42,997 nucleotides of DNA, from positions 3,792 through 46,788 of the forward strand of contig FLMG01000436.1 of the NCBI GenBank assembly GCA_900088475.1. The letters run 5' to 3'. Both the position numbers and the translations under genes were made by a program. Below are positions 31,171 through 41,934 of the stretch, one piece after another. The DNA is from Hyphochytrium catenoides (Eukaryota > Sar > Hyphochytriomycetes > Hyphochytriales > Hyphochytriaceae). Numbering within the stretch: position 1 is the first letter of the stretch; each line of letters begins with the position of its first letter. The notes below the pieces were generated by a model that saw only the letters and a program-made list of their open reading frames with translations, made no database searches and was not told the origin of the DNA.

Positions 31171-32663
31171 GTTGGATAAAGAAAGAGAGCTTCGATCGTT
31201 TAGGAGGCTAGCCTTTAAGCGTATACTTTAGCACAGAAGCGAACCTTCATGATTTAGTCAAATATAAGCTACGAGGCTCTTCTTTATAAGAAAGCATTAG
31301 TCCATCGTAAGTGTTACATATGCATCGCAACGTACCATTCTGGTGAGAGTCTAGACGTTACGCGGAGAGAGCGCCCTATGTAGGCGTGCTTAGTGATTGG
31401 ATGGTACCATTCTGGGCTTCTGTGCTCCTGGTGACGTCCAGTTCTCATGACGCTGTGTAAATGAAGCTAAACCGCAAGTAGTGGTCGCCACCTCCCTTTG
31501 TCTGTTTTCGGCGGTGCATGACAGTGCAATCAGCTTTCGTCCATACCTGTCGACTTGTTGACTGAACTCTGCATCCAGGAGGAAAGATATCAAGCTCCCT
31601 CTCTTTTTAGTATGAAGATTCGAGCCATTGACTTCTTCGTTTTTGACTTACTGGGGCCAGGCTGATCCAACGCGGATCAGTCAGGTGGTGCACGCAAAAG
31701 GAGCGTGTGGGGTGAGAAGACACGAATAGGAAGCATGCAGAGAGTGTCAGCGTCATACCCTCGTCCTGCCAGATAACAAGCAGAAGGAGAACAGGGAAGA
31801 AACCGAGCGGAGAGCGGGTGAAGCAACCTCCACAAGAAGATGAAAAGAGAGCAGTAAACCAGTTTTCCTTTTGATTATTATGTGTGTCTTGGAGTGGCGA
31901 CATCTGTGTGGCAAAGAGAGAGGGAGAGAGGAAAGAGAGAATAGGAGGACTAAGGAGAGCAAGAGAAAATGAGATTGGAAGCAGAGAGAGAGAAAGAGGA
32001 AGAAAGAAAGAGAGAAAGAGAGTAATGGAAACAAGGAAAGAGGAAGGGGACGAGAATGTAATGTGTACCGGGAGGAGGAACACCAAGCTCCAAGAGGTAT
32101 TAGCACGTCAGGGAATGAGGTTGAAAGCAGAGGATAATTGAGGAGGACTGAAGAGGAAGCAGGGAGCGGAAGAGCTAGTAACGGAAGAGGGGCGACCTGG
32201 GAAAGGGAGAAAAGGTGAGAGACTTGGGGCACTCCTTCCTAATCTTTGATCATGGCCGGCATACGTTGACTATAGCTTGGGCAAGCAAGAAAGGGAGACT
32301 ATGTCCTCGGACTTGTCATAGAGCTGGGCGACTATTGCTCCTCAATGCTGGTGATGGAGAATGAAGTCTACTTTCTAGAGACACTCATGGCTGTAGCACT
32401 AGAAGATGATGGGAGCCCGAGTCGTCTGCTGGCACCCAACGAACCACATGCAGTACATTCGGTATTGCTTCAGCGTTATACAATATCAGTTAATTGTCAT
32501 TAGATAGAACATAAAAGTAGCACGGCAGATGGCACGCAATGGGGACAGATTCCATGAGCAGCAGCGAAGCGAGCAAGAATAGAGCCTAAGAGTAAAATCC
32601 CAGAGAAGGCGAGAGACAAAAGGCAATGATGGGCCATCACTTTCACACTGAGTAGAACAACGG
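31171..32663. other. Region between two convergent genes, with purine-rich tracts
   Basis: About 31905-32060 is GA- and AAG-rich. Minus-strand frames at 31607-32232 are low-complexity translations of that tract. No gene or RNA was recognised; the 3' ends of both neighbouring genes lie here. Confidence 0.4.
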
Positions 32664-33827
32664 CTAAATGTGGACCTCCCCTTCACCTTCCCCGTCATCC
32701 ACAGTCCCTTGCTTGTCTCCCTGTCCCTTCTTCTTCCTCAGCAAGGTAAAGGCGAAGAAACCTATGGTCAGCACTGCCAGTGCACCGGCCACGGCCACTC
32801 CAGACACCGCCAGTGCGTCAAGGTGCGGCGCACCAGGTCCAGATTTCTCAATGGATTCCGCAGCAAATGCCGCACCACCACCAGGACCAGCACTGGAGGT
32901 AGGCGATGGGGTCAAAGGCAAGACCTCAGTCGTCTTAGAAGAACTGCCCCATTCTCCTTGTTCTCCCTCCGCTCCGCTAGGAGGATTGCCCAGTTCTCCT
33001 GCTGAAAACTCTGAGCCGCCGTTAGTGGACCCAGTTTCTGAAGAGTTGCCCGAGTTAACGGGCGCATGAGGAGAGCTTCTGCTAGGAGGGAGCATGAGAA
33101 TGGGAGAGACGTCCGTGGAAGGGCTCCGGGAACTTTCAGACGATGCCTCAGATGATGTGGGTGCTGTTGATCCGTCCTCCTCTGCTGAGACTGCGGTGGG
33201 TGCTTCTGAAGGAGCGGATGGATCCCTCTCTTCGTCCCCGTGGCTGGGTGCTGGGGCCACTTTCTCTGTTACCGGCTGTGAGGATGAGCTAAGGTCTGCA
33301 CCTATTGTCACTTTCGTAGCCGATGTGGGAGAGGAGGGTTCTGCCGCCGTAGGATCTGCGGTAGGCGGTGATGGTGGAGGAAGTGACGGTGACGGAGGAG
33401 TTGCGGTGATGGGAGCTTTTGTGTTAACAACGCAGCCCGCCACTCCTGTCTTCACCACTTTGCAGTGAGCGCCGTAGGGAAGCCCTTCCTGAGGTCCTGG
33501 GCAGCTTCCATTGGTGTTACTGCCAGAGCAGACGGGCAAAGGAGCACAGAAAGTGTCCGACTGTTCCACAGATACGGGGTCCCAGCCTGGACTGCAGCGA
33601 AGAGAGGAGCCTCCTCTCAAGCCGCGTGTGGCATGGGACAGCGAGGTGGAGGCCTCGGTGACTATCGGAGGCTCTTCCCTCTGTCTTTCCTCTCCCAATC
33701 CTATCATTGAGGCACTCGTCCGAGTCGCAGGCGGTCTAGAGCCATCCGCTAGGAGTATCTCAATGGCGAGAAGCAGAACAAGAAGCATGAAGCTCCTAAC
33801 AGAGCTCCGTTGACCTTGGAACTTCAT
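32664..33827 (-). CDS. Single-pass surface protein with Cys-rich module and Ser/Thr/Pro-rich stalk
   Basis: The frame encodes 387 residues from the first ATG (33827). A hydrophobic leader (about 11-27) suggests a signal peptide. Six cysteines at 78, 94, 100, 109, 122 and 132 form a small module containing 'CPGPQEGLPYGAHC' and 'KTGVAGC'. From memory this resembles a module in oomycete secreted proteins. About 200 residues of Ser/Pro/Thr/Glu-rich stalk follow, then a membrane helix at about 339-361 ('VSGVAVAGALAVLTIGFFAF'), a basic stop-transfer 'RKKK' and a short acidic tail. This is a type I membrane topology. An 'RGLR' tetrapeptide at 68-71, before the Cys module, and an 'EER' at 46-48 recall RxLR effectors, but the order is reversed and the membrane anchor argues against a translocated effector. 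The function is unknown; cell-wall sensing or adhesion would fit. Confidence 0.8.
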   Translation of the reverse strand: MKFQGQRSSVRSFMLLVLLLAIEILLADGSRPPATRTSASMIGLGEERQREEPPIVTEASTSLSHATRGLRGGSSLRCSPGWDPVSVEQSDTFCAPLPVCSGSNTNGSCPGPQEGLPYGAHCKVVKTGVAGCVVNTKAPITATPPSPSLPPPSPPTADPTAAEPSSPTSATKVTIGADLSSSSQPVTEKVAPAPSHGDEERDPSAPSEAPTAVSAEEDGSTAPTSSEASSESSRSPSTDVSPILMLPPSRSSPHAPVNSGNSSETGSTNGGSEFSAGELGNPPSGAEGEQGEWGSSSKTTEVLPLTPSPTSSAGPGGGAAFAAESIEKSGPGAPHLDALAVSGVAVAGALAVLTIGFFAFTLLRKKKGQGDKQGTVDDGEGEGEVHI

Positions 33828-35259
33828 TGATAACAACTGATAGACGTGTTTTTCAGGAGAAATCGTACCCTTTGAGAGACTGAGATTAAGGAAGGAAGCT
33901 TGAGCAGCAGAGAAAAGGTGATGTCAACCAAAGCAGGGAAAGGTTCGCGTCCTTATTGAAGCCGTCCTTTCCCTCAGCTGCTTTCCTTCTCTTGTTAAGC
34001 TGAACTGCTAGCAAGCGGACGATAGGGGCGTGTTAAGCTGTGCTCCGCTCAGTCTCTTTAATAATAATAGGTGCAGGTGTTGCTCTGCTCTGGCCATGAG
34101 CTGCTTGAGATTGTCTAGGCTGAACTGACCTGTGGACAAGCAGCTTACAGCTCATTCCAAAGAGACCCAGTCTTCCTCCGCTATCGAACTGGCGCTTCCA
34201 ACGGTCACACCACCGCCACCGCCAACAAAGGAGAGGAAGTTTCTTTCGTATCATGTTGCTAACAGGCGGCGGTCGAGAAAAGGGTCGCTGCCTTTTTCTC
34301 CGCCTTTGACACTACCTGAGAAGAAAGGGCTAAGGGTACAGAGAGGAAAGCGGTAGGAGAAGAGAGGTTAGCTCCCTAGCAGGCCACCCCAGAGAGCTAA
34401 GGCACAAGCTGTCTGCTGGAGGACGACAGGGCAGAGCTGCAGGAAGGGCTGCCCCTTTTGTGTCACTTGACGCTTCGAAGAATGGCGTTGTCGTCCTTCC
34501 CGTCATTCTGTCGGTCAAAACAGAGGCACAGATGTCAGACCTCTTCTCCTCCTCCTCCTTTCTTTCACTGTGGCGCTGGTGATACAGAGCTGCTCCCACT
34601 CAGGCGGCGCACCTTCGATCCCTAGTAATATTATGCAGCAGAGGGCAGCAAGCTCCTGTCTGATCCGCATGTTCCTCCTGCCCTAGATCCGTTACAAGCC
34701 ATGACACATTCTGCCAGTAAACCTCTTACCAAAGTTATGCTAATTAGTTGGGCTAATGCTACTAAAGTCTATCACTTTCTTAGGAGGTTGGCATCTATCG
34801 GGAGGTGAACTTTCTTCTGTTCGATTGTCTTCACTTCCTTTCGTTGTTCTTCGCGTCCTCTGGCCCACGTCTCATAACGGCGTCTTAGCTTTTCTCCTGC
34901 CGTACAATCCCCACCGACTTTGTTCCTCCTCCTTCTTGCAATCCTCCGACGACTCTTTCTCCTTGTTCTTAGTGAAGCGGCAGAGTGGTGAGAAGGATGG
35001 ATGATTAGTAGCACGCAAGTCATCATTTCTAGTAGTAGTAAGCCTTCCTACAAGCAGATGCGTAAGGTATTGCCATTCCTCATCATTGTCGTCACACAAT
35101 GTACTGTACAACGTTAAGTGAATGAAGATGCTAGCGACAACTCAGCGAAGGATTGAGGTTAACGTTCTGCTAATTGAACATCACTTTGGTTGCCTTCTTA
35201 GAAGATTACTACGAAAGAACTATTGTCTCATGGGTTGAATGACTCCTCAGAACGCAGAA
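33828..35259. other. Intergenic region
   Basis: No recognisable gene, RNA or repeat partner was found. It includes the 5' flank of the minus-strand surface-protein gene. Open frames here lack family features. Confidence 0.35.
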
Positions 35260-35309
35260 TAAGCTAAAGACTGAAAGGGTAAGCAGTAAGAACGACGGAG
35301 AAGCGCTTC

Positions 35310-35700
35310 AACATATCAAGGGATCCATACGACCGGGAAGACGACGTTTGGGAGTCTTTCGGGGGAGGAGCTATGCCGTGTGTCCTGGTCTGTGTGGAAC
35401 AGCTCGTGAAGCTTCGGGTGATCGCTCTGCTCTTGATGCTTCTAGGCATCCATGGCCATTGATCTCGTCAGGACATGGCTTTACGACGTTATCCCAGGGT
35501 TTCTTTTGCCATCCATGAAGAAGAAAGTGCGCTTCAGAGTTCCTCTTCAGCAGCTGGGCTGTTCTCCTGCTTGGACCCTTCTCTTGCTTTCCTCCTGGTA
35601 GAAAAAGATGATGACAATATCATTGGTACTTCATCTTCTCCTCTTCTTCTCCTGTCGTTGTTACGGAGGAAGTCAGCTATTATGATTCTTCCTTTTTTGT
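35310..35700 (+). pseudogene. LINE-type retroelement C-terminal tail, copy 1 (broken)
   Basis: Translated pieces ('SFGGGAMPCVL', 'EQLVKL', 'RVSFAIHEEESALQSSSSAA') align with the 3' part of the copy at 36700-37480 ('SFGGAMPHVL', 'HQVVKL', 'RISFAIHEENVIQI'). Frameshifts and a stop break the frame. It is truncated at its 5' side, as LINE copies often are, and is followed by a long CTT/TCC tract. Confidence 0.65.
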
Positions 35701-35754
35701 GATAACGAATGTGGAGCCGATAGAGTCGATGAAGAGACCAAGTCGCTGTACCTC

Positions 35755-35912
35755 TTGTCTCTTCTTCTTTCTCTTCTTCTTCTTTTTTTGTTCCTCTTCT
35801 TCTTTCTCTTCTTCTTCTTTTTTAGTTCCTCTTCTTCTTCTTCTTCTTCTTCTTCTCCATCTCCTTCTTCTTCTTCGCCATCTCCTTCTTCTTCTTCTCC
35901 TTCTGAGTAAAC
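35755..35912. repeat. CTT/TCC-rich microsatellite
   Basis: A long run of CTT, TCTTCC and TTTCTC units. It directly follows the first LINE tail; a similar tract (about 37497-37563) ends the second. Confidence 0.85.
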
Positions 35913-36690
35913 AGATAATGTGGCAGAAGACGTGGACAATAATAGAAGAAATCAAGAGAGATATAATAATGTACCCGAGGAAGAACAATGGACGAGATGA
36001 AGGAGAAGGACGGGACAGGGTACAGGGCCGAGCTTCTTGCCTCTTATCGCAACGGTAAGAGGGAGAAAGTGACAGTAGAGCCACCGCCTGCGAGTACTAA
36101 ACATTACTGGCACACCTACGTGACTCGTTTTTCGCTGGTGGTCGACAAAGTGTTCATGACTCACTGATGCATTAAAACCGACGTCCTTCCAAGTTAGTAC
36201 TACGGCTGCCCCTCCGCCTCCCCATCATCCTGGTCGTGATAAAGTTGCAGCAGAGTGTAGAAGAAGAGGGAGACGTACTTCTTATCGTTAGGGTTTAGCT
36301 GAGGATAAAACAGTACCTGTAACAACCCTGGTATAGGCCACGGTCACACGGCTTTAGGCTGCGAGTACTGACGACGAAGTCCCTGTACGACTGGCCATTA
36401 TCACTCAATATATAGACAATGATGGAGTTATTACGATTACTCGGGAAGACTGTTGCTCCGAAGTGACCCACAAAGACCGCGCCCAGCACTTGGTGCTCCA
36501 CAGCCAGACCTAGCATAGTAGGTATAGGCCTGCTCGCCCCCAGTATTCTTGTGTCAACAGAAGAAGAAGAAGACGGAGACGCACTTCTTCTCTAAGGTTT
36601 TAGGTCGGATAAAGAAGGAATACTGTTATAGGCTAGGAGTAATGACCACGAAGTACCTACTACGACTGTAACCTAATGCTCGTTTCTTTG
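35913..36690. other. Non-coding region with diverged internal repeats
   Basis: About 36290-36395 and 36593-36672 are diverged copies of one another ('ggttt(a)ggt', 'ggataaa', 'tataggc', 'gacgaag', 'tacgactg'). No gene or RNA was recognised. Confidence 0.4.
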
Positions 36691-36694
36691 TTAT

Positions 36695-37600
36695 ATTCTT
36701 GCCTGTCTTGTGCGCGTCCAACGGATGCCTTTGGCGATCATGGCACAGTCTGTCGTCGTGGCGGTGGCGCTCATCAACGTCACTGCCGCGTCCAGGACTT
36801 CCTCTTTCATGCCTTTCGGGATTCTGGTCTCAAAAGTCTCCTGCGAACCTCGCCACCTCCTTCCGGGCTCCAATCAGAAGCCTGGAGATTTGTTGGTTCG
36901 TGGATTTTCACTTTCCTATCAGTACTCGGCCTTTGATGTCTCCGTCACGGATTAGCTGCAATTCAGAGCCCTTCCCTATGCAGCAGTCCATGCCGGTTAT
37001 CAAGGTCGTTTGTCTGAGAAAAAAGCGAAGGTGAGAAAGTATGAGGCTCTCTGCCAAGCTGTGGGGCTACAGATCGTGCCGCTCGTCTGGGTGTCTTTTG
37101 GTGGTGCTATGCCGCATGTCCTGGACATTGTGCATCAGGTAGTCAAGCTTCAGTGTGATCGTGCCGCTCTTGAGGCTTCCCGTCCTCTTGGTCATTGGTC
37201 TCGGTTGGCAAAGGTTCTGACTCTCCATACCAGAATCTCTTTCGCCATCCATGAAGAGAATGTGATTCAGATTCTGAAGCGTATTTCTCTTCAGCAGTTG
37301 GGCCCCGCTCTAGCTTGTATGATTGAACGCGATGATGATGATGGTCTCGGCGCTTCGCCGCTTTCTTCATCTTCTCCTCCGTCGTCTCCTATCATTATTG
37401 CGGAAGAGGTCAACTATGATTCTTCTTCCTTTCCCGACATTGGTGGCGAGGGTGGTGGAGGAGAACGCATTGTAAAGTCCAGGGCTTTGTGGCTCTCGTC
37501 TCCTCTTCTTTCTCTTCTTCTTCTCCTTTTTCTTCTTCTCCTCTGTCTTCTTCTTCCTCTTCTGGAAAAAGATGGTGGGGCATTCAAGAGTAAACGGTAA
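36695..37600 (+). pseudogene. LINE-type retroelement C-terminal tail, copy 2 (frameshifted)
   Basis: In one frame, 36705-36835 reads 'SCARPTDAFGDHGTVCRRG' followed by 'HRHCRVQDFLFHAF'-like sequence. This is the CxxC...DPFGDH...C zinc motif found after the reverse transcriptase of many algal and protist LINEs. A frameshift near 36840 leads to 'PGSNQKPGDLLVRGF' and 'AFDVSVTD', then a stop at 36952-36954. The same frame continues as 'KVRKYEALCQAVGLQIVPLV', 'SFGGAMPHVL' to 37600, the usual nuclease-like C-terminus. The reverse transcriptase itself is absent (5' truncation). Confidence 0.7.
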
Positions 37601-38880
37601 GCGGGTTGCTCCTAGTAAATGACCTCACAAAGACCAGCAGTTGGCGCAGCACAGTCAGACCACGCCCGTTAAGCAAGGACATTCGAAACAATACCATTGG
37701 AGGCATTTGCCGCCCTTAGGAGTTAAGCAAGATGCTGCGGAAGTCAAGTTGAAAGTGGAGATATAGTTATCTTTACCTCGAGCTTGGCTGTTCAACTATT
37801 GGTTAAACTCTATTAACCATAGCACAGTCGCGAGCGTTGTCACCGGGCAGTATTGGTCCTAAGTGTACCAAACCTAATCCTCTGTAAGCCGTCCAGGATC
37901 GTCAATTGATGCTGTTCTCATTCAGTCGCTGCTTAGGCAGAAGGGCATGTCTGGACGCCAAGAGTTAGCTCGCCCCAAGCCAGCCCGAGCTTGGCTTTAA
38001 CCACGACGAAAGACTGCCGCTGCTTCCTAAGGGCACGCCCACTCTTAAGAGCATTTCCCAGCCTCTCAAACGCTATGAAAAGATTGTTCTGACTGTAGTA
38101 TGTAATAGACTGAGTCAATGGGTTGGCTAAGTCTTCGCTTCGGCGGGCCAGGCCTCATAAGCTCCGTAAAAGCTCTGCAGAGGAAGACTTCCAAGGTTCT
38201 AAGGACTTTCTCTTAGGTCGAACTTTATTGACTGATTAGCATTTTTAGCATCAGCGAACCGATCTCAGGGAGAGCAGAGAGCGAAAGAGGGAGAGAGGGG
38301 ATAGAACTAGAGATGAAAGAGCAGCCTCCTTCGTAGTAAGCGCTACGGTGATAGCCAACCATTGGCCCAGGAGACTCGGACTACTACCCATCTTCGTCGG
38401 CTAGTACCTTTGAAAGCCGCGGCTCTCCTGCCAGTGCCTTCTCCTATCCCACCTCCTGACCCCAGCGCTTGCCCCAAGAGATAAAGCGAGAGCTTGTAGT
38501 TCAGAGGAGGACTATATCAATAGCTTTAGGCTTCGCCTAGGGCTCGCTTGACGTTACTAGTGCGTAATCCAGCCTTCGGCTGCATTATTAGTGGAAGATG
38601 CTTGGACGACACACTGATTTGGTTGTACGAAGTAACACCAGGAGCTCTTCATCTCTTCCTACATGTAGAACCATCAGTATTTCCTAGATAATAGGCACAC
38701 TCTACTCGTTCACACACGCTTCCAACAGCAGAGTAGTGAGTGAGTGAGTGAGTGAGTGAATGGCCAAAGTTTCTCAACTCTCGAATTGCTGCAGGAGTTG
38801 CGTGACATGTCACCTCCACCCTCAGCTTCTACAGCTAAAGATACTGGAAAGTAGGTGATGCGTCTCAGGTAAAATAAGGC
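37601..38880. other. Intergenic region
   Basis: A (GTGA)n microsatellite lies at about 38735-38760. No gene, tRNA or rRNA was recognised; open frames are short and unsupported. Confidence 0.35.
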
Positions 38881-38899
38881 TACAACACAAAGACTCCTC

Positions 38900-39447
38900 T
38901 GGTGAAGCGGTGTTATTTCCCTCAAATGGAGCTTACACTCTCCTCAGTCCTTCATCGATCAAGGACATTGCAAAGTTAACCTCACAAGAACAGGTGGTGA
39001 GACGTATTGTTTTAACCAATGGAACCGTCTATTATTCCTCGGACACTGCCGATGCACAGGGACAAAGTGATTCTTCTCCTCCAAGACTAGCCGCAGCTAC
39101 GAGCAAACAAGAGCCTATCACCCTGTGGCACAATCGGCCTAATCATCTCAAATCATACAGATATTCGAAGACTAGCCGTACAGGCTTCGGGTATAGCTCT
39201 TGATAGAGCTTGTCAGCAGCCGTGCCTCTGTGAGACCTGCATTCTAGCCAAGCTAACACGTAAGCCTTACCACGCTCAGCCTCGCAAGACAACAAGAAGA
39301 CTGCTTGAACTCCTGCACGCGGACGTGGGCATTGTCAATACTCGTAGCTACCAAGGTTAGGTATACTTCCGACTCGTTGTAGATGATCACTCGCGGAGGT
39401 GCTTTGTACAGTTTCTAAGAAGCAAAGCAGAGGCAGAAAGTAAGCTG
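38900..39447 (+). pseudogene. Copia-type pol fragment: pre-integrase zinc motif and start of integrase
   Basis: Plus-strand frames read 'VLTNGTVYYSS', then 'LWHNRPNHL'. After a 1-nt frameshift comes 'CLCETCILAKLTRKPYH', completing the HHCC zinc motif that precedes Copia integrase. 'LLELLHADVGIVNT' and 'FRLVVDDHSRRC' are the first integrase core segments. There is a stop at 39358-39360. The fragment ends abruptly at 39447, exactly where a minus-strand LTR begins, so it was probably cut by a later insertion. Confidence 0.85.
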
Positions 39448-39771
39448 TGTTAGAATATATGGGATGATTGGACAATGTCATTAGATGAGAGTGCTCTACT
39501 TATAAGCCCAACTGGGGTCCCATAATCTAGAGCTACTCTGACTATGCCAACTCTTCCTAATAAACCCTAAGATATTCAGTCATAGAGAAATCCCTGTCTA
39601 GAACAGTCAGTCCTGAAGGTATTCCGGGGTACTGACCATAACGCCATAGATATAAACAGGGACATTTCGTTTGCTTCATTTCTCGGCTTCTACTGGGAGT
39701 TTAGAGCTGAAACTTGGGTAGTTAAGCTTGCCAGCTTGTAGTCCGCATAACTGTGCCCTCAGACTCCAACA
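39448..39771 (-). repeat. LTR of a Copia-type element (324 bp)
   Basis: On the plus strand it begins 'tgttagaatatatgggat' and ends 'ctcagactccaaca', giving TG...CA ends. On the minus strand it is preceded by a purine-rich stretch (complement of 39772-39783), as expected for a 3' LTR. It shares its ends with the LTR at 41619-41934, but the interiors hardly match. Confidence 0.7.
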
Positions 39772-39848
39772 CCTACCCGCAGCTCGAACTCCCTCTTGTG
39801 AAGGGTCGAAGCTGAACATTCTACACCTCCCCGCATGCTGTTGACCCG

Positions 39849-40262
39849 CTAGAAAGAGATTACTTGCTTCTTGGGTTTCCATTGCACACATTTCTCGATG
39901 TACGATGAACAGCGAGGTTGGCGAGATGTTGTTTCCTTAGCCTCTTTGATAAACGCGTCGAGGTCTCCAGAAAATTCCACATTGTCTGACTGCTTCAGCG
40001 CTAGGTAGAAAGTGTGGAGAATATTGATTTTAGCGTCAAGCTTTTCTTGGTTCGAAGCCTGCGTATTGGTTAGTTGTCCTTCATTTGGATCCTTGGGACC
40101 TTGATTTTGGTTGAATCCTGTTCGTACTTCCTCTTCGGAAAGAGATACTTTAGCTGGTTGTTGAGATGCTTCCTTAGTGATGAGCTGGTTGTGGTCTTCA
40201 GTTCTTCTCAGTATTGCCTTGACTGTTTCACGATAAGAAGTCTTCTTCCTTGATGAAAACAT
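39849..40262 (-). CDS. Unrecognised frame inside the Copia-derived region
   Basis: A 137-residue charged frame lies between the gag region and the left LTR. It has no zinc knuckle, protease, integrase or reverse transcriptase motif. It may be a leftover of a polyprotein or an extra element-encoded protein. Confidence 0.35.
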   Translation of the reverse strand: MFSSRKKTSYRETVKAILRRTEDHNQLITKEASQQPAKVSLSEEEVRTGFNQNQGPKDPNEGQLTNTQASNQEKLDAKINILHTFYLALKQSDNVEFSGDLDAFIKEAKETTSRQPRCSSYIEKCVQWKPKKQVISF

Positions 40263-40301
40263 AAGTCAGTAATTTTCTTCAAAGCTTTTGACAGATTCTG
40301 C

Positions 40302-41107
40302 TTAGAGCGTGAGTTCCGGAAAGACGGTCTGCGATGAGCGTTCTGCTCGAGTTCCCAGCACTTCTCTGAAGGATGGCTGGGACTTCCGAAAAATGGGCAC
40401 TCCGGCCATTGGTCGCGAACTTATAATATTTGATGATGATGATGACCCTGGATGAGCCTTGTTCTTGGTCTCTTGATGACGGTGACGATGGGGTTCCTTT
40501 ATCCTTTGTTGATGTAGAGAGTATGCTGCAAAGCCTTCTTCTTCATCATAACTCTTGTTGCTAGTGCGAATAGCACCTCTTCGGTGTTGTTCTCCGATAA
40601 GAATATCATCTATGGCACTTGCACATAGTGCGCCCGTTCCACGCACTTGAATAGCTTGAGCAATAATACCTTCATATGACGGTGGAAGGGCCATAAGTAC
40701 TGCGACTTTGTAGAGGTTGTCGTAGAAAAAATCTTTCTCCTCCATCATTTCGCGAAGTAAATCAAGCTTTCTTCTCTGCTCGCACAGGAATAGGCTAATG
40801 TCTTGTTCTTCGGCTACGTTTGCCGATAAGAAAGAGGTAAGAGTAGTCACAATGATGTTGTTTGCGCTTCGGCTCTCAAAAGATTCTTCCAACTTCAGCC
40901 AAGCTTCTCTCGCAGTTCCTATAATACGAGGTAGAAGTGGAATAAGGTTGTCAGCCACTGCCAAATCTTGTTGAACGGCCTTTTGTCATTCCTTAGCCAA
41001 GAAGACTGCGGCGTAGCCCTAGACGTAGACATGGGCTTGTTCTTTGAGGAGATATCAGGGGATCCTTGGCTCCCGTCAACATGATGAAGAAGGTTCAGTT
41101 CATCCAA
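40302..41107 (-). pseudogene. Copia gag (UBN2-type) remnant
   Basis: The long frame (40964-40302) contains 'AREAWLKLEESFESRSANNI', 'LFLCEQRRKLDLLREMMEE' and 'ALPPSYEGIIAQAIQVRG', the usual Copia gag pattern (AW-x-LEE-x(Y/F)ESKS, LPPSYE). The N-terminal part is in another frame (41107-40919), so a frameshift near 40970 breaks it. No CCHC knuckle was seen downstream. Confidence 0.8.
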
Positions 41108-41618
41108 GATAGGCCTCCATCTTCAATCGTCAAACAGGGTAGTCCTCCATCCCTTGTAGCTTTAATATCGTAACCAGGAAAGAGCTCATTATGCTGATGA
41201 TTCTGAGGGTTTGAAATAGGTCTTGATGATAAGAATGGAAAGAGAAATGGAGAATATGAGACTTTGTGTCCGTAGGATTTGGTGTTCTTCCTGCCTTGAT
41301 AAATGAGACGATATCTTCAGAACGAAGCGGTTTCAGAAGAAAATAATGGCACCAATGAACTCAGCGATGCCGATTTACCCCCTCTCACTCTTTGAAGCCG
41401 AAAAGAGGTGATTTTGGGCCGAAATCGTGCTTGAAACTTTCCCTTTGCAAAAGTACTCGTATGGTGAAATTTTCGCTACAGGGTTGACACTTTACCAAAA
41501 TTTTGAGTGAAAACTTTTCAATGTTTCAACCCTTTGTAGTATAGTGAAGGAGACTTGTGTGAAGTCACGGAAACTGGTGACTGCCATGATGTGGTTCAGG
41601 AGACTTGGGAGCAGACAG

Positions 41619-41934
41619 TGTTATAATATATGGGATTTGAAGACACTCTTATTTAGGTTATGTGGTCTACTGATATGCTCAGAGTGAGTATGAAGAGCTT
41701 ATGGGACAGCGTTTCCTAGTTATCACGTTGTCTAGTTGTTCTGGAGAGTAACTGTGTCTCGTATAAACTACTAGACCCAGTTACTACTTCTTGACGTCAG
41801 ATGATGACTTACCTGGTAATAATAACCTAGTTATCATAACTTTGAAACACTTTCTTTTGTGCCTTCTTCCTCTTGTCAGATAGAGTCTGGAACTGTGAGC
41901 CTTTTAGAGCTCTTGTCAGCTTCTGCTCTCAACA
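41619..41934 (-). repeat. LTR of a Copia-type element (316 bp)
   Basis: On the plus strand it begins 'tgttataatatatgggattt' and ends 'cttctgctctcaaca'. Next to it is the polypurine tract of the pol region to the right, complement of 'cctccccgcagg' (41935-41946), so it is the 3' LTR of that element. The same LTR lies upstream of the gag remnant on the minus strand and could also have served as its 5' LTR. Confidence 0.75.

Noticed and set aside
31607-32232. Leucine/serine-rich minus-strand frames resembling membrane proteins
   Set aside because: The apparent hydrophobic helices come from a purine-rich tract read on the opposite strand.
32664-33827. Calling the surface protein an RxLR effector
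   Set aside because: EER precedes rather than follows RGLR, and a C-terminal membrane anchor is present.
35680-36084. Lysine/arginine/glutamate-rich minus-strand frames
   Set aside because: They are translations of the CTT microsatellite.
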